Positions 44,604 through 53,530 of a DNA stretch of 64,000 nucleotides are shown piece by piece. Each line of letters opens with the position of its first letter. Position 1 is the stretch's first letter. The translations under genes were made by a program, and so were the position numbers. This DNA is from Desulfonatronum thiosulfatophilum (GTDB taxonomy: Bacteria > Desulfobacterota > Desulfovibrionia > Desulfovibrionales > Desulfonatronaceae), in the NCBI RefSeq assembly GCF_900104215.1, contig NZ_FMXO01000009.1, forward strand, positions 119,081-183,080. The letters are read 5' to 3'. The notes beneath the pieces are model-generated. The model did not search any database, had not been told where the DNA came from, and saw only the letters and a list, made by a program, of their open reading frames with translations.

Positions 44604-45154
44604 TAAAGACTTTGCGCGAAGCCATGACCGGCGCATGGAGCATGCTGGTCGGGCTGAAAGTGACCACGTCCAATTTCTTCCAGCCAACGATAACTGTTCA
44701 TTATCCACGTGAGACGGTGGATACGCTGGAAGGCTTTCGTGGGCATATCGAACTGGTCTGTACCGAGGATGATCCGCTTCGGTCCAAATGCATCACATGC
44801 GGGGCCTGCGCTCAACTCTGCCCTTCCAACTGCATCACGGTGCGTGGTCAGCGGACGGTATTGGAATCAGCGATTCTTCCGCCTCATCCGGACATTTTAG
44901 CTCTGCCGCTGGAATTTCGTAAAAAAGTCAGTCACCCAGCGGAAATGCACCGAGAACCGGAATCCTTTCACCTGGACTACAATTACTGCAGCCTCTGCGG
45001 CCTTTGCGTGCAGAACTGTCCTGCCGGGGCGATCCGCTTTTCCAGTGATGTCTACCTGGCCAGCGAGCAGCTGGAAGATTTTCAATATGACCTTCTCGTC
45101 CGGATGCGTGCCCAGGCCGGCCCCCGCACCCAGGGCGAACCCAAGGAGTCGTGA
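44600..45154 (+). CDS. nuoI: NADH-quinone oxidoreductase subunit I
   Basis: A 184-aa TYKY-type subunit with two [4Fe-4S] motifs, CITCGACAQLCPSNC and CSLCGLCVQNCPAGA. It is the point where electrons enter the quinone branch. With no nuoEFG in this operon, its electron donor must be another protein. Confidence 0.95.
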   Translation: MIKTLREAMTGAWSMLVGLKVTTSNFFQPTITVHYPRETVDTLEGFRGHIELVCTEDDPLRSKCITCGACAQLCPSNCITVRGQRTVLESAILPPHPDILALPLEFRKKVSHPAEMHREPESFHLDYNYCSLCGLCVQNCPAGAIRFSSDVYLASEQLEDFQYDLLVRMRAQAGPRTQGEPKES

Positions 45155-45669
45155 TGCCAAGCCAAAATCTCGCCTATGCGGTCATGTTCGGGCACATCGT
45201 CTTCATCGTCGTGGGAGCCCTGATGACCGTGCTTTCCCAGAATCTTGTCCGGGCTCTGCTGGGGTTGATCATGACGTTGTTCGGCGTGGCAGGTCTGTTT
45301 TTTCTAATGTCCGCGCCTTTTGTCGGCCTGATGCAGATTCTGATCTACATCGGCGCGGTGAGCATCCTGATCTTCTTCGCCATCATGCTCACCCAGTCCT
45401 GGTCCACGGGAGATGAATTCCGCGGCGGCTCGCGAAAGCGGCTTGTTCCGGCAACCCTGACCGCCCTGGCTCCAGCCCTGTTTCTGGGGCTGATGATCAT
45501 CTACAAGGCCCCGGCGTCCATGCTTGTAGCCGAAGAGACCGAGGTCAAGGCACTGGGTCGATTCCTTCTGGAGCCCTACATCCTGCCGTTTGAGTTGATC
45601 TCCCTGCTGTTGACGGTGGCCATGGCCGGAGCCGTGATTCTCGGATTTGAGCGGAGGAAACAGCGATGA
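45154..45669 (+). CDS. nuoJ: NADH-quinone oxidoreductase subunit J
   Basis: A 171-aa, five-span membrane subunit with the motif MQILIYIGAVSILIFFAIML. ATG at 45154 overlaps the nuoI stop (TGATG); AAGGAG is 5 bases before it. GTG at 45151 is an alternative. Confidence 0.93.
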   Translation: MPSQNLAYAVMFGHIVFIVVGALMTVLSQNLVRALLGLIMTLFGVAGLFFLMSAPFVGLMQILIYIGAVSILIFFAIMLTQSWSTGDEFRGGSRKRLVPATLTALAPALFLGLMIIYKAPASMLVAEETEVKALGRFLLEPYILPFELISLLLTVAMAGAVILGFERRKQR

Positions 45670-45986
45670 TTCCTGAAATCAGCCCGATGACCATCTATCA
45701 CCTGGTGGCCCTGTTTCTGCTCTGTACCGGATTGTTCGGCGTCATCTACCGCCGGACCCTGGTGGGCATGATTCTCGGGATCGAATTGATGCTCAACGGA
45801 GCGGGGTTGAGCATCATGGCCTCTGCCCAGCTCACTCCGACGCCCAATGAGATAGGGCAGGTCGGAACCTTGTTGGTGATGGGCATAGCGGCCGCGGAGG
45901 CCACCTTGCTCCTGGCGATCGTACTCGTCGTCACTCGACGCTTCAAGGGCGTGGAGGCCGCACGGTTGGCCACCATGCGTGGATAG
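45666..45986 (+). CDS. nuoK: NADH-quinone oxidoreductase subunit K
   Basis: A 106-aa, three-span MnhC-like subunit with the conserved Glu residues in LGIELMLNGAGL and AAAEATLLLAIVL. It starts four bases inside nuoJ. Confidence 0.95.
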   Translation: MIPEISPMTIYHLVALFLLCTGLFGVIYRRTLVGMILGIELMLNGAGLSIMASAQLTPTPNEIGQVGTLLVMGIAAAEATLLLAIVLVVTRRFKGVEAARLATMRG

Positions 45987-46021
45987 AACAATAATACGCC
46001 CATACCCCAAGGATTCGCGAA

Positions 46022-47530
46022 ATGATGCCGTTCATTCTCCTGCAAACGATTCTTGTACCAGCCCTTGTCGCCCTGGCCATCCTGCTGTTGCGATATCAGA
46101 TCGGCAGAAAGGCCGGCTGGGTGGCCGTCACGGGATTGATGTACACCACCGTTCTTCTCGTGATGGCCATGATCGAGATCTATCACGCAGGGCCCATCGC
46201 GGAAAAATACGTTCTTCTGTCCGTCCCAGAGATCAGCATTCATTTGCTGGGCGACGGGCTCAGCATCGCCATCGCCCTGATCTGCAATCTGTTGTGCCTT
46301 GCCTTGTGTACGTATTCCATCAAGTACATCGATCACCGGATAGAACTTCTGTATCCGGAACTCGATGAGCGAGGGCAGGTCAACTATTTCACGTCGTTCT
46401 TCTATCTCCTGATGCCTTTTCCGGTTGGGTTCATGGGCGTCAGTTTTGCCGCTGACCTTGTCCTGATGTACTTTTTCCTGGAAGTCTTGACCCTCTTTCT
46501 GTTCTTTCTGATGGCCTATTTCGGCTACCAGGACCGGGTCAAGGTAGCCGTGATGTGCTTTATCTGGGGGGTTTTCTCCGCGCTTTTCTTCCTTGGCGGC
46601 GTCGTGATCATCTACTCTCAGGTTGGATCGTTCCAGATGGACCAGATCCACCTGCTCTCCGGCCATCCTCTGGCATTCTGGGTCATTTTGCTGGTGCTGA
46701 TCGGCTTTTTCGCGAAGCTGGCCATCGTTCCACTTCATGTCTGGATGCCTTGGGTGCACGCTGAACATCCGACCTGCATAGCAGGACTGCTGGCGGTCTA
46801 TGCCAACATTGCCGCCTACATCATCGTCCGGATGCTGGTCCTGCCCCTGTGGGACGATTTCCAGGTCTTCGGACCGCCGATCATGATCTTTGCCGTGATC
46901 ACCATGGTCTACGGTTCATTGTTGACCTTGGCGCAAACGGACATGAAACGCATCCCGGCCTGCTCCACCATCAGTCAGAGCGCCTATTCCATGCTCGGAA
47001 TCGGAGCATTGACCGCCGCGAGCATCGAGGGAGGACTGTTCTTCTTTCTCAGCCACATCATGGGCAAGACCGTCTTTTTTTCTGCCTGCGGCCTTGTGGT
47101 CTACACAACCCACATCCGCAACATCAAACACCTGGGCGGACTGGCCGCCAAAATGCCGCTGACCGCCCTGCTCTTTCTGTCCGGCGGCATGATGCTGGCA
47201 GGGATTCCGCCCTTCAGCAGTTTCGCGGCGGAAGTCGTGATGTTTGCCGGAATTTTTGAACGAGGCGACACCATTGGCTTTGTCATCGGCATCGTGGGAC
47301 TCGTGGCCATCCTGCTGACCATTTCCTATGCCGTTCATTTCACGCGGGTCATTTTTTTCGGGCCTCTTCCGGAAAAACTCGCCGAGAACAAACACCTCCG
47401 CGATCCGTCCTGGGTCATGACCGCACCCCTGATCGTCATCATCCTGGTCTCCGCGGCATTGGGCCTCTACCCGTCACTGATCATGAATCTGTTTGAACCG
47501 GTCATCAGCGGATACCTGGCGAACATGTAG
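46022..47530 (+). CDS. nuoM: Extra antiporter-like complex I subunit (NuoM-type, first copy)
   Basis: A 502-aa antiporter-like subunit inserted between nuoK and nuoL. It has the channel Glu in YFFLEVLTLFLFFLMAYFG, the Lys in FFAKLAIVPLHVWMPWVHAE and further channel Lys/His residues, about 14 spans. The pattern AEHPT(CIAGLL) resembles TEAPTAGS of NuoM; it is more divergent than the second copy. An extra NuoM is the hallmark of so-called 2M complex I, which is thought to pump more protons per reaction. AAGGA lies 8 bases before the ATG. Confidence 0.85.
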   Translation: MMPFILLQTILVPALVALAILLLRYQIGRKAGWVAVTGLMYTTVLLVMAMIEIYHAGPIAEKYVLLSVPEISIHLLGDGLSIAIALICNLLCLALCTYSIKYIDHRIELLYPELDERGQVNYFTSFFYLLMPFPVGFMGVSFAADLVLMYFFLEVLTLFLFFLMAYFGYQDRVKVAVMCFIWGVFSALFFLGGVVIIYSQVGSFQMDQIHLLSGHPLAFWVILLVLIGFFAKLAIVPLHVWMPWVHAEHPTCIAGLLAVYANIAAYIIVRMLVLPLWDDFQVFGPPIMIFAVITMVYGSLLTLAQTDMKRIPACSTISQSAYSMLGIGALTAASIEGGLFFFLSHIMGKTVFFSACGLVVYTTHIRNIKHLGGLAAKMPLTALLFLSGGMMLAGIPPFSSFAAEVVMFAGIFERGDTIGFVIGIVGLVAILLTISYAVHFTRVIFFGPLPEKLAENKHLRDPSWVMTAPLIVIILVSAALGLYPSLIMNLFEPVISGYLANM

Positions 47531-47568
47531 CGACGTCTGCAACCAAGTTACACACCACTCACCCTAAC

Positions 47569-49686
47569 ATGAATGGACTTGCGATGGACATCCAACTTGC
47601 CTGGCTCTGCCTGACGATTCCGCTCCTCGGCGTGCTGATGACGCCGCTTCTGGGCCGCATCAGCACCGCGGTGATGACGTACGGAGCAGTTTTTTTCTCC
47701 TTTCTCACCGCGCTCAGCGCCGTGATGATGCTCCCGCTTCTGTTCACCGCGGAAATGCTTCCGCTGGAATCAAAGGTGCTCTGGCTGAACACGCCGATCA
47801 CCATCACGTTCGGCGTGTTGCTGGACCCGCTGAGCATCATCGTCGCCAACGTGGTCGCGGTGATCAGCTTCTTCATCATGGTTTACTGTATCGGCTACAT
47901 GAAAGGCGATCCCGGCATCATGCGATTCTGGATGCTCATGAACGCCTTTATCGGCAGCATGCTGCTCCTGGTTCTCGCCGATAACCTGATCATCATCTTC
48001 ATCGGATGGAAACTGGTGGGCTTGTGCAGCTACGGACTCATCGGCTTTTACTACCGCGATGACCGCAAGTACTGGATCGGCGGCCCTGAACCCTACTCCT
48101 TCGACAAGCCTTCGGCATGCGGGGTCAAAGCCTTCATCGTCACCAGCGTCGGCGACATGCTCATGCTCGGAGGCATCCTGATCCTCTATTTTTATGCCCG
48201 CACATTCAACATTCTGGAATTATACCAGACCGCCCCGGAGTGGATCCCCGTGATGGCCCAGACTCCATGGATGATCATCCTGGTCAGCATCCTGCTCATA
48301 GCCGGGCCAGTGGGCAAATCCGCTCAGTTTCCACTCCATGAATGGCTCCCGGAGGCCATGTCCGGACCTGGTCCGGTATCAGCACTGATTCATGCCGCCA
48401 CCATGGTCAAGAGCGGCGTCTTTCTGATCGCACGGTTCATACCCATCTTTTACTACGGTTACTGGACGGCCGGGGTGGAAGAAGCCATGTACTTCTTCGT
48501 AATCGTTGCCTGGATCGGCGCCATCACCGCCTTCCTGGCCGCCAGCCAGGGCCTTGTCGCCCTGGAACTGAAGAAGGTTCTGGCCTACTCCACGGTCAGC
48601 CAGATCGGCTTCATGATGCTGGCCATGGGTGTTTCCGGGTTCAGCCAGGACCTGCTGGTCAGGGGATACATGGCGGGAACCTTTCACCTGGTCAGCCACG
48701 CCATGTTCAAGGCCTGTCTGTTTCTGTGCGCGGGCACGGTGATTCATGCCGTGCATTCCATCTATATCCATGAAATGGGTGCCTTGCGCAGATTCCTTCC
48801 CTACACATCGCTGTTCATGGGCCTGGCCACCCTCTCCCTGATCGGCGTACCTCCGCTTCCAGGCTTCTGGAGCAAGGAAGCCGTTCTCTACGCCACGCTG
48901 GAATCCCAGAACTATACATTGTTGGCCATCGTCCTCGTTACCGTCGTCTTCACCGCTTTCTACTCCACACGTTATTTCGGGATGATCTTCCACGGCAAGG
49001 CCTCGGACCATGTCCGCAAGGAAACTGAAAAGCCGCACCACCATGTAGGCGAGGGTCTTCTGCCTCAAACCTTCGCTTGCGGCGCTCTGGCCGTCGGCCT
49101 CGTCGTATTCGGCCTGCTCGGTCCAAAAGCCGAGCACGCATTGCACGCCCTGTTCAACACCCAGCTCGTTACCGGTCTCGGACTGATGGCCGGAGACGCG
49201 ATACCCGTCTTCCCCCCCTCCCTTGTCGTCGGACTGTCCATCGGCAGTGTCCTTATCGGCGTGATCCCTGCCTATTTCTTCTATGTTTCCAGATCCTGGA
49301 ACGTGAACACGTATTTCGAACGGTCCGGAATTATCAGGGGGCTGCACACCTTTCTCTGGAACAGGTGGTACATCAACAGCCTGTACAACTGGTTATTCGT
49401 GCGCGGCGTGATGCAGGCAGCCAGTATCGTCCGCGACAGGATCGAGGTTGCCGCGGATAGCGCCATCAACAAGAAAATCCCAGCCTCTGTATTTGCACTG
49501 GCCAGCATGTCCAATTGGTTCGACCAAAAAGCCATCGATGGAGTTGTGGACGGAACGGCCGGCAACTTCCAGAATACAGGATCAGCGCTTTCACAATTGC
49601 TCACGGGCAGGGTTCAGGATTATCTCGCCGCTGCCGTGATCCTCGCTCTGCTCGTCGGCGGAGTGACATGGCTGATGATCCTTTAA
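47569..49686 (+). CDS. nuoL: NADH-quinone oxidoreductase subunit L
   Basis: A 705-aa antiporter-like subunit with the signature FPLHEWLPEAMSGPGPVSALIHAATMVKSG (in part) and a long C-terminal part including the lateral helix and terminal span. It is roughly 90 residues longer than E. coli NuoL (613), the extra length lying in the C-terminal third, as expected if the lateral helix must bridge an additional subunit. ATG at 47569 or 47584; neither has a good ribosome-binding sequence. Confidence 0.94.
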   Translation: MNGLAMDIQLAWLCLTIPLLGVLMTPLLGRISTAVMTYGAVFFSFLTALSAVMMLPLLFTAEMLPLESKVLWLNTPITITFGVLLDPLSIIVANVVAVISFFIMVYCIGYMKGDPGIMRFWMLMNAFIGSMLLLVLADNLIIIFIGWKLVGLCSYGLIGFYYRDDRKYWIGGPEPYSFDKPSACGVKAFIVTSVGDMLMLGGILILYFYARTFNILELYQTAPEWIPVMAQTPWMIILVSILLIAGPVGKSAQFPLHEWLPEAMSGPGPVSALIHAATMVKSGVFLIARFIPIFYYGYWTAGVEEAMYFFVIVAWIGAITAFLAASQGLVALELKKVLAYSTVSQIGFMMLAMGVSGFSQDLLVRGYMAGTFHLVSHAMFKACLFLCAGTVIHAVHSIYIHEMGALRRFLPYTSLFMGLATLSLIGVPPLPGFWSKEAVLYATLESQNYTLLAIVLVTVVFTAFYSTRYFGMIFHGKASDHVRKETEKPHHHVGEGLLPQTFACGALAVGLVVFGLLGPKAEHALHALFNTQLVTGLGLMAGDAIPVFPPSLVVGLSIGSVLIGVIPAYFFYVSRSWNVNTYFERSGIIRGLHTFLWNRWYINSLYNWLFVRGVMQAASIVRDRIEVAADSAINKKIPASVFALASMSNWFDQKAIDGVVDGTAGNFQNTGSALSQLLTGRVQDYLAAAVILALLVGGVTWLMIL

Positions 49687-49748
49687 GCTCCTTGTGCCCG
49701 AGCCGACATATGCAACACGAACTCACACCGCTCCCGGAGTAGCCGAAC

Positions 49749-51356
49749 ATGCTCTACGCAGACTTTCCCGTGCTCAGCGCCTTGATCTTCTTTCCCCTCG
49801 TGGCGGCGATCGCCCTGGTCTTTCTGCGCAAGGACGAGACGATCCGGTATGTCACTCTGGCTGTGGGAATCCTTGAATGCCTGCTGCTCTTGCCACTTCT
49901 GGCCTTCGACCTTTCCACGGCCGAGTTTCAGTTTGTCGAACGGCTGACATGGATCGAGGCATGGAATATTCAATATTATTTGGGTATTGACGGCATCAGC
50001 ATCCTGATGATCGTGCTTACGGTCCTGCTCCTGCCCTTGTGCGTGCTCTGCTCCTGGCGCTATATCGGGCAGCGCGTCAAGGAATTCCATATTTGCCTGT
50101 TGCTCATGACCACGGCGTGCATCGGCGTCTTCTGCGCCCTGGACTTTGTCCTGTTCTACATCTTCTGGGAAGCGATGCTGGTGCCCATGTTCCTGCTGAT
50201 CGCGGTCTGGGGCGGCGCCCGGCGCAGGTACGCCTCCATCAAATTCTTCCTCTACACCTTGGCCGGGAGCACCCTGCTCCTGGTAGCCATCGTGGCCTTT
50301 TTCATCGCTGCAGGCACCTTCTCCATTCCTGACCTCATGGACCAGCGCTTCGGTCTTCGGTTTCAGCAGCTGACCTTCCTGGCCATGGCGTTGGCCTTTG
50401 CCATCAAGGTACCCATGTTTCCTTTTCATACATGGCTCCCGGCAGCCCACGTCGAAGCGCCCACCGCCGGTTCCGTTCTGCTGGCTTCCATCCTGCTCAA
50501 AATGGGAACCTACGGCTTTCTGCGGTTCTGTTTGCCCATCACGCCCGCCGCAAGTGAATTTTTCGCGCCATTGATGATTGTTCTGGCCGTCATTTCGATC
50601 ATCTACGGTTCGTTTGTCGCCATCGGCCAGCAGGACATGAAAAAGCTTATCGCCTACTCCTCCGTAGCCCACATGGGGTTCGTCACCCTGGGCATTTTCG
50701 TTTTCGCCTTCCAAGGAGTTGAGGGCGCCATCATGCACATGGTCAACCATGGAATCATCACCGGTGCGATGTTCATGCTGGTCGGCCTGTTGTACGAACG
50801 CAGCCACAGCCGCGAGATCGATGACAATCTCGGGCTGAGCAGCCATCTGCCGATCTATACGGGTTTCCTGCTGCTCTTTTCCCTGGCCGCCTTTGGCTTT
50901 CCGGGAACCAACGGTTTTTTCAGCAAACTTCTGGTGCTGATCGGTGTCTTTGAGGCCAGCTATCTCCTGGGCGTTTTGTTCATCATCGGCTTGCTTCTCG
51001 GGCTGGCCTATCTGATGCGGCTCTTGCTGGCCGTGGGTTGGGGAACTCCCGCCAAAGGGGCCGGATGGAAGGACGTCAATTCAAGGGAATGGGCCTATTT
51101 GCTCCCCCTGCTCGTTCTTGTCTTTTATCTGGGGCTGGCACCTGGGCGGGCTCTGAACATCATGGGGCCGTCCATCGAAAATTTATTGATCAACTTTGAT
51201 GATCATCGTTTTGTCTCCGAAGAGTACCAGGACACACGGCAACGTCCTCGCCAAATCATGATCCAGCCGGACATGATCCCGGAAAACAACGTGGCCCCGC
51301 AGCAACGGTCCAAGGCCATGGACTCAGTTCACCTCACCGCTCAACGGACGAATTGA
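49749..51356 (+). CDS. nuoM: NADH-quinone oxidoreductase subunit M (second NuoM)
   Basis: A 535-aa NuoM with the standard motifs FWEAMLVPMFLLI, FPFHTWLPAAHVEAPTAGSV and SSVAHMGFVTLG. It ends with a ~50-residue hydrophilic tail not essential to the family. Stands in the usual L-M-N order. The ATG has GGAGTAGCC upstream. Confidence 0.95.
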   Translation: MLYADFPVLSALIFFPLVAAIALVFLRKDETIRYVTLAVGILECLLLLPLLAFDLSTAEFQFVERLTWIEAWNIQYYLGIDGISILMIVLTVLLLPLCVLCSWRYIGQRVKEFHICLLLMTTACIGVFCALDFVLFYIFWEAMLVPMFLLIAVWGGARRRYASIKFFLYTLAGSTLLLVAIVAFFIAAGTFSIPDLMDQRFGLRFQQLTFLAMALAFAIKVPMFPFHTWLPAAHVEAPTAGSVLLASILLKMGTYGFLRFCLPITPAASEFFAPLMIVLAVISIIYGSFVAIGQQDMKKLIAYSSVAHMGFVTLGIFVFAFQGVEGAIMHMVNHGIITGAMFMLVGLLYERSHSREIDDNLGLSSHLPIYTGFLLLFSLAAFGFPGTNGFFSKLLVLIGVFEASYLLGVLFIIGLLLGLAYLMRLLLAVGWGTPAKGAGWKDVNSREWAYLLPLLVLVFYLGLAPGRALNIMGPSIENLLINFDDHRFVSEEYQDTRQRPRQIMIQPDMIPENNVAPQQRSKAMDSVHLTAQRTN

Positions 51357-51413
51357 ACCACAACCAGCGATTCCTGTAGCGCTGGATTACGGATACGCAA
51401 GAGGAGACACGCC

Positions 51414-52829
51414 TTGCTGAACTTCACCCCTTCCCTGATCATTCCAGAACTGTACATGGTTGTCCTCTTGATCGTCCTGTTCGTGCAGACCGTCACGGAC
51501 AAGATCAAGGACAGAACCGACTGGTTGGCCTATGCCTCCCTCGGCGGCGTACTCATTGCAGCGCTGTCCATGGAACAGTCCGGCATGATGTTCTACGATT
51601 CCTATCAAATTGACGGGTTGTCGCAATTTTTCAAGCTGATTGTCGTGCTCGGGCTGGCAATATGCGTTCTCAATGCCCTTCGGAACAACTCATTGGGCAA
51701 GACCAACAGAGCGGACTATTTCTTTTTCATGTTCATGAGCGCCTTCGGCCTCATGCTCCTGGCCAGCACCGTGGAGCTTTTCACGCTGTATATTTCTCTC
51801 GAACTAGCTTCCTATAGTCTGTACATTCTGCTTCCCCTGCGAAACGACAATCCCCAGGCCGTTGAAGGAGCCATCAAGTATGCCCTCTTCGGAGCCGTGG
51901 CCACGGCCATCGGCTTGTTCGGCGTATCCTACATCATCGCGGGACAACATACGACGTATCTCCATGAACTAGCCACTATGAACTGGTCCTTTGCCGAACA
52001 ACCCATGGCGCTTGTCGGCCTTGGTTTGTTCTCTCTGGCGTTCCTGTACAAGCTGGCCTTGTTCCCCTTCCATTTCTGGGCGCCGGACGTGTATCAGGGA
52101 GCAAACAATGAAACCGCGGCGTTTGCCGCCACCTTGCCCAAGGTTGGGGCCATTGTCGTTCTTGTGCGCCTGATGAGCCTGGAGCCGGGCGTTGAGATAA
52201 AAATCATTCTGGCCATCTTCGCCACGCTTTCCATGACATTGGGCAATCTGCTCGCCCTTCGCCAGACCGATCTCAAGCGCCTTTTGGCCTATTCCAGCGT
52301 CGCCCACGCAGGTTTCGTGGTCATGGGGCTTGTGGCGGGAGGCATGTATGGACTTGCCGCCGCGTCCTACTATGCCCTGGTATATGTGGTCATGAATCTG
52401 ACCATCTTCTGGGTGATCACCCGGATTTCGGATGACGGGCGCAATATCCAGCTTCACGACTTGAAGGGATTGCATCGCAGTTCGCCATTACTGGCTTTTG
52501 TCCTTGCCGTGGCGGCCTTCGGCCTGGTGGGTCTTCCGCCGACAGGGGGGTTTACCGGGAAACTGTTCCTGCTCAACGCGGCCTGGGGTGAAGGATTTTA
52601 CCTCTTGGTCATCATAGCGGCGCTCAATACGGCCCTCGCCATCTTCTATTATTTGAACATGGTGCGCCATGCCTATACCATGGACCAGGATTCTCCCAGG
52701 TCCATCCAAGGGACCATGATCGGCGCAACGGTTGCCCTGGCACTTGCTTTGGGCGTACTGTTCTTGGGACTAATGCCACAGGGACTTTTTGACTTGCTGC
52801 TGCGGGCCAGTAATGCGCTGCTGCTGTGA
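51414..52829 (+). CDS. nuoN: NADH-quinone oxidoreductase subunit N
   Basis: A 471-aa antiporter-like subunit with LASYSLYILLP, FPFHFWAPDVYQGANNETAAF and SSVAHAGFVVMG. It starts with TTG at 51414, supported by AAGAGGAG 8 bases upstream. Last gene of the complex I operon. Confidence 0.95.
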   Translation: MLNFTPSLIIPELYMVVLLIVLFVQTVTDKIKDRTDWLAYASLGGVLIAALSMEQSGMMFYDSYQIDGLSQFFKLIVVLGLAICVLNALRNNSLGKTNRADYFFFMFMSAFGLMLLASTVELFTLYISLELASYSLYILLPLRNDNPQAVEGAIKYALFGAVATAIGLFGVSYIIAGQHTTYLHELATMNWSFAEQPMALVGLGLFSLAFLYKLALFPFHFWAPDVYQGANNETAAFAATLPKVGAIVVLVRLMSLEPGVEIKIILAIFATLSMTLGNLLALRQTDLKRLLAYSSVAHAGFVVMGLVAGGMYGLAAASYYALVYVVMNLTIFWVITRISDDGRNIQLHDLKGLHRSSPLLAFVLAVAAFGLVGLPPTGGFTGKLFLLNAAWGEGFYLLVIIAALNTALAIFYYLNMVRHAYTMDQDSPRSIQGTMIGATVALALALGVLFLGLMPQGLFDLLLRASNALLL

Positions 52830-52909
52830 GCGATACGGGTGCATCAACGGCAATAAACAGTTTTTACACAGGATAATATAGCTTAAGAAGCAAAGAAGGA
52901 GCATGACTC

Positions 52910-53425
52910 ATGAGCAACTATTTCATCAAGATCGATCAGGACAGGTGCATCGGCTGCAAGGCATGCGAGGTTCATTGCAAGGCCAAGAACAGGGTGCCTA
53001 CCGGAGCAAAATTGGGACAGCACGTGACATTGGGACCAATCGAAAAAAAGAATCAGGCAAAATACATGTACATGTTCATGCCCTGCTTCCACTGTGAACA
53101 GCCTTGGTGCGTCACAGCCTGCCCCACCGGGGCCATGACCAAACGGGAATCCGACGGAATAGTTTTCGTCAAAGCGGAACTCTGTGTCGGCTGCAAGGCC
53201 TGCATCATCGCCTGTCCCTGGAAGGTGCCGCAGTGGGACATGGTCAACGGCCGTGCAATCAAGTGCGACTATTGCCGGGACAGGGTGGATCAAGGGCAGA
53301 AACCGGCCTGCGTTACGGCCTGCACCACCCATGCCCTTTCATTTGTCAATCCGAATGTCGCCTCCAGCAAAACCAGGGAGGACTACGCCCACCAGGTTCT
53401 GCTCTCAGACCCGGAGCGGCAATGA
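52910..53425 (+). CDS. Four-cluster ferredoxin (DmsB/PhsB-type)
   Basis: A 171-aa cytoplasmic electron-transfer protein with four Cys groups, each for a [4Fe-4S] cluster: CIGCKACEVHC, CFHCEQPWCVTAC, CVGCKACIIAC and CDYC with CVTAC. This is the layout of the iron-sulfur subunit of molybdoenzymes, yet no catalytic subunit is adjacent; the nearest candidate is at 38562-40646. AAGGAG lies 8 bases before the ATG. It lies 80 bp after nuoN and may also feed complex I. Confidence 0.88.
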   Translation: MSNYFIKIDQDRCIGCKACEVHCKAKNRVPTGAKLGQHVTLGPIEKKNQAKYMYMFMPCFHCEQPWCVTACPTGAMTKRESDGIVFVKAELCVGCKACIIACPWKVPQWDMVNGRAIKCDYCRDRVDQGQKPACVTACTTHALSFVNPNVASSKTREDYAHQVLLSDPERQ

Positions 53426-53530
53426 ATCAAGATGGGAATACAAGATCTAGGAAACTTGCCAGAAGCGGGCCTGCTGCTTTTCCCTCCAAGGCAAGAGTTG
53501 CATAACAATTTAACGCATGGAGGACAGGGT

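Noticed and set aside
45746..46768. Minus-strand frame opposite nuoK and the first nuoM
   Set aside because: Antisense shadow of clear membrane-protein genes; strongly hydrophilic Gln/His/Asp-rich translation is typical of the reverse complement of hydrophobic coding sequence.
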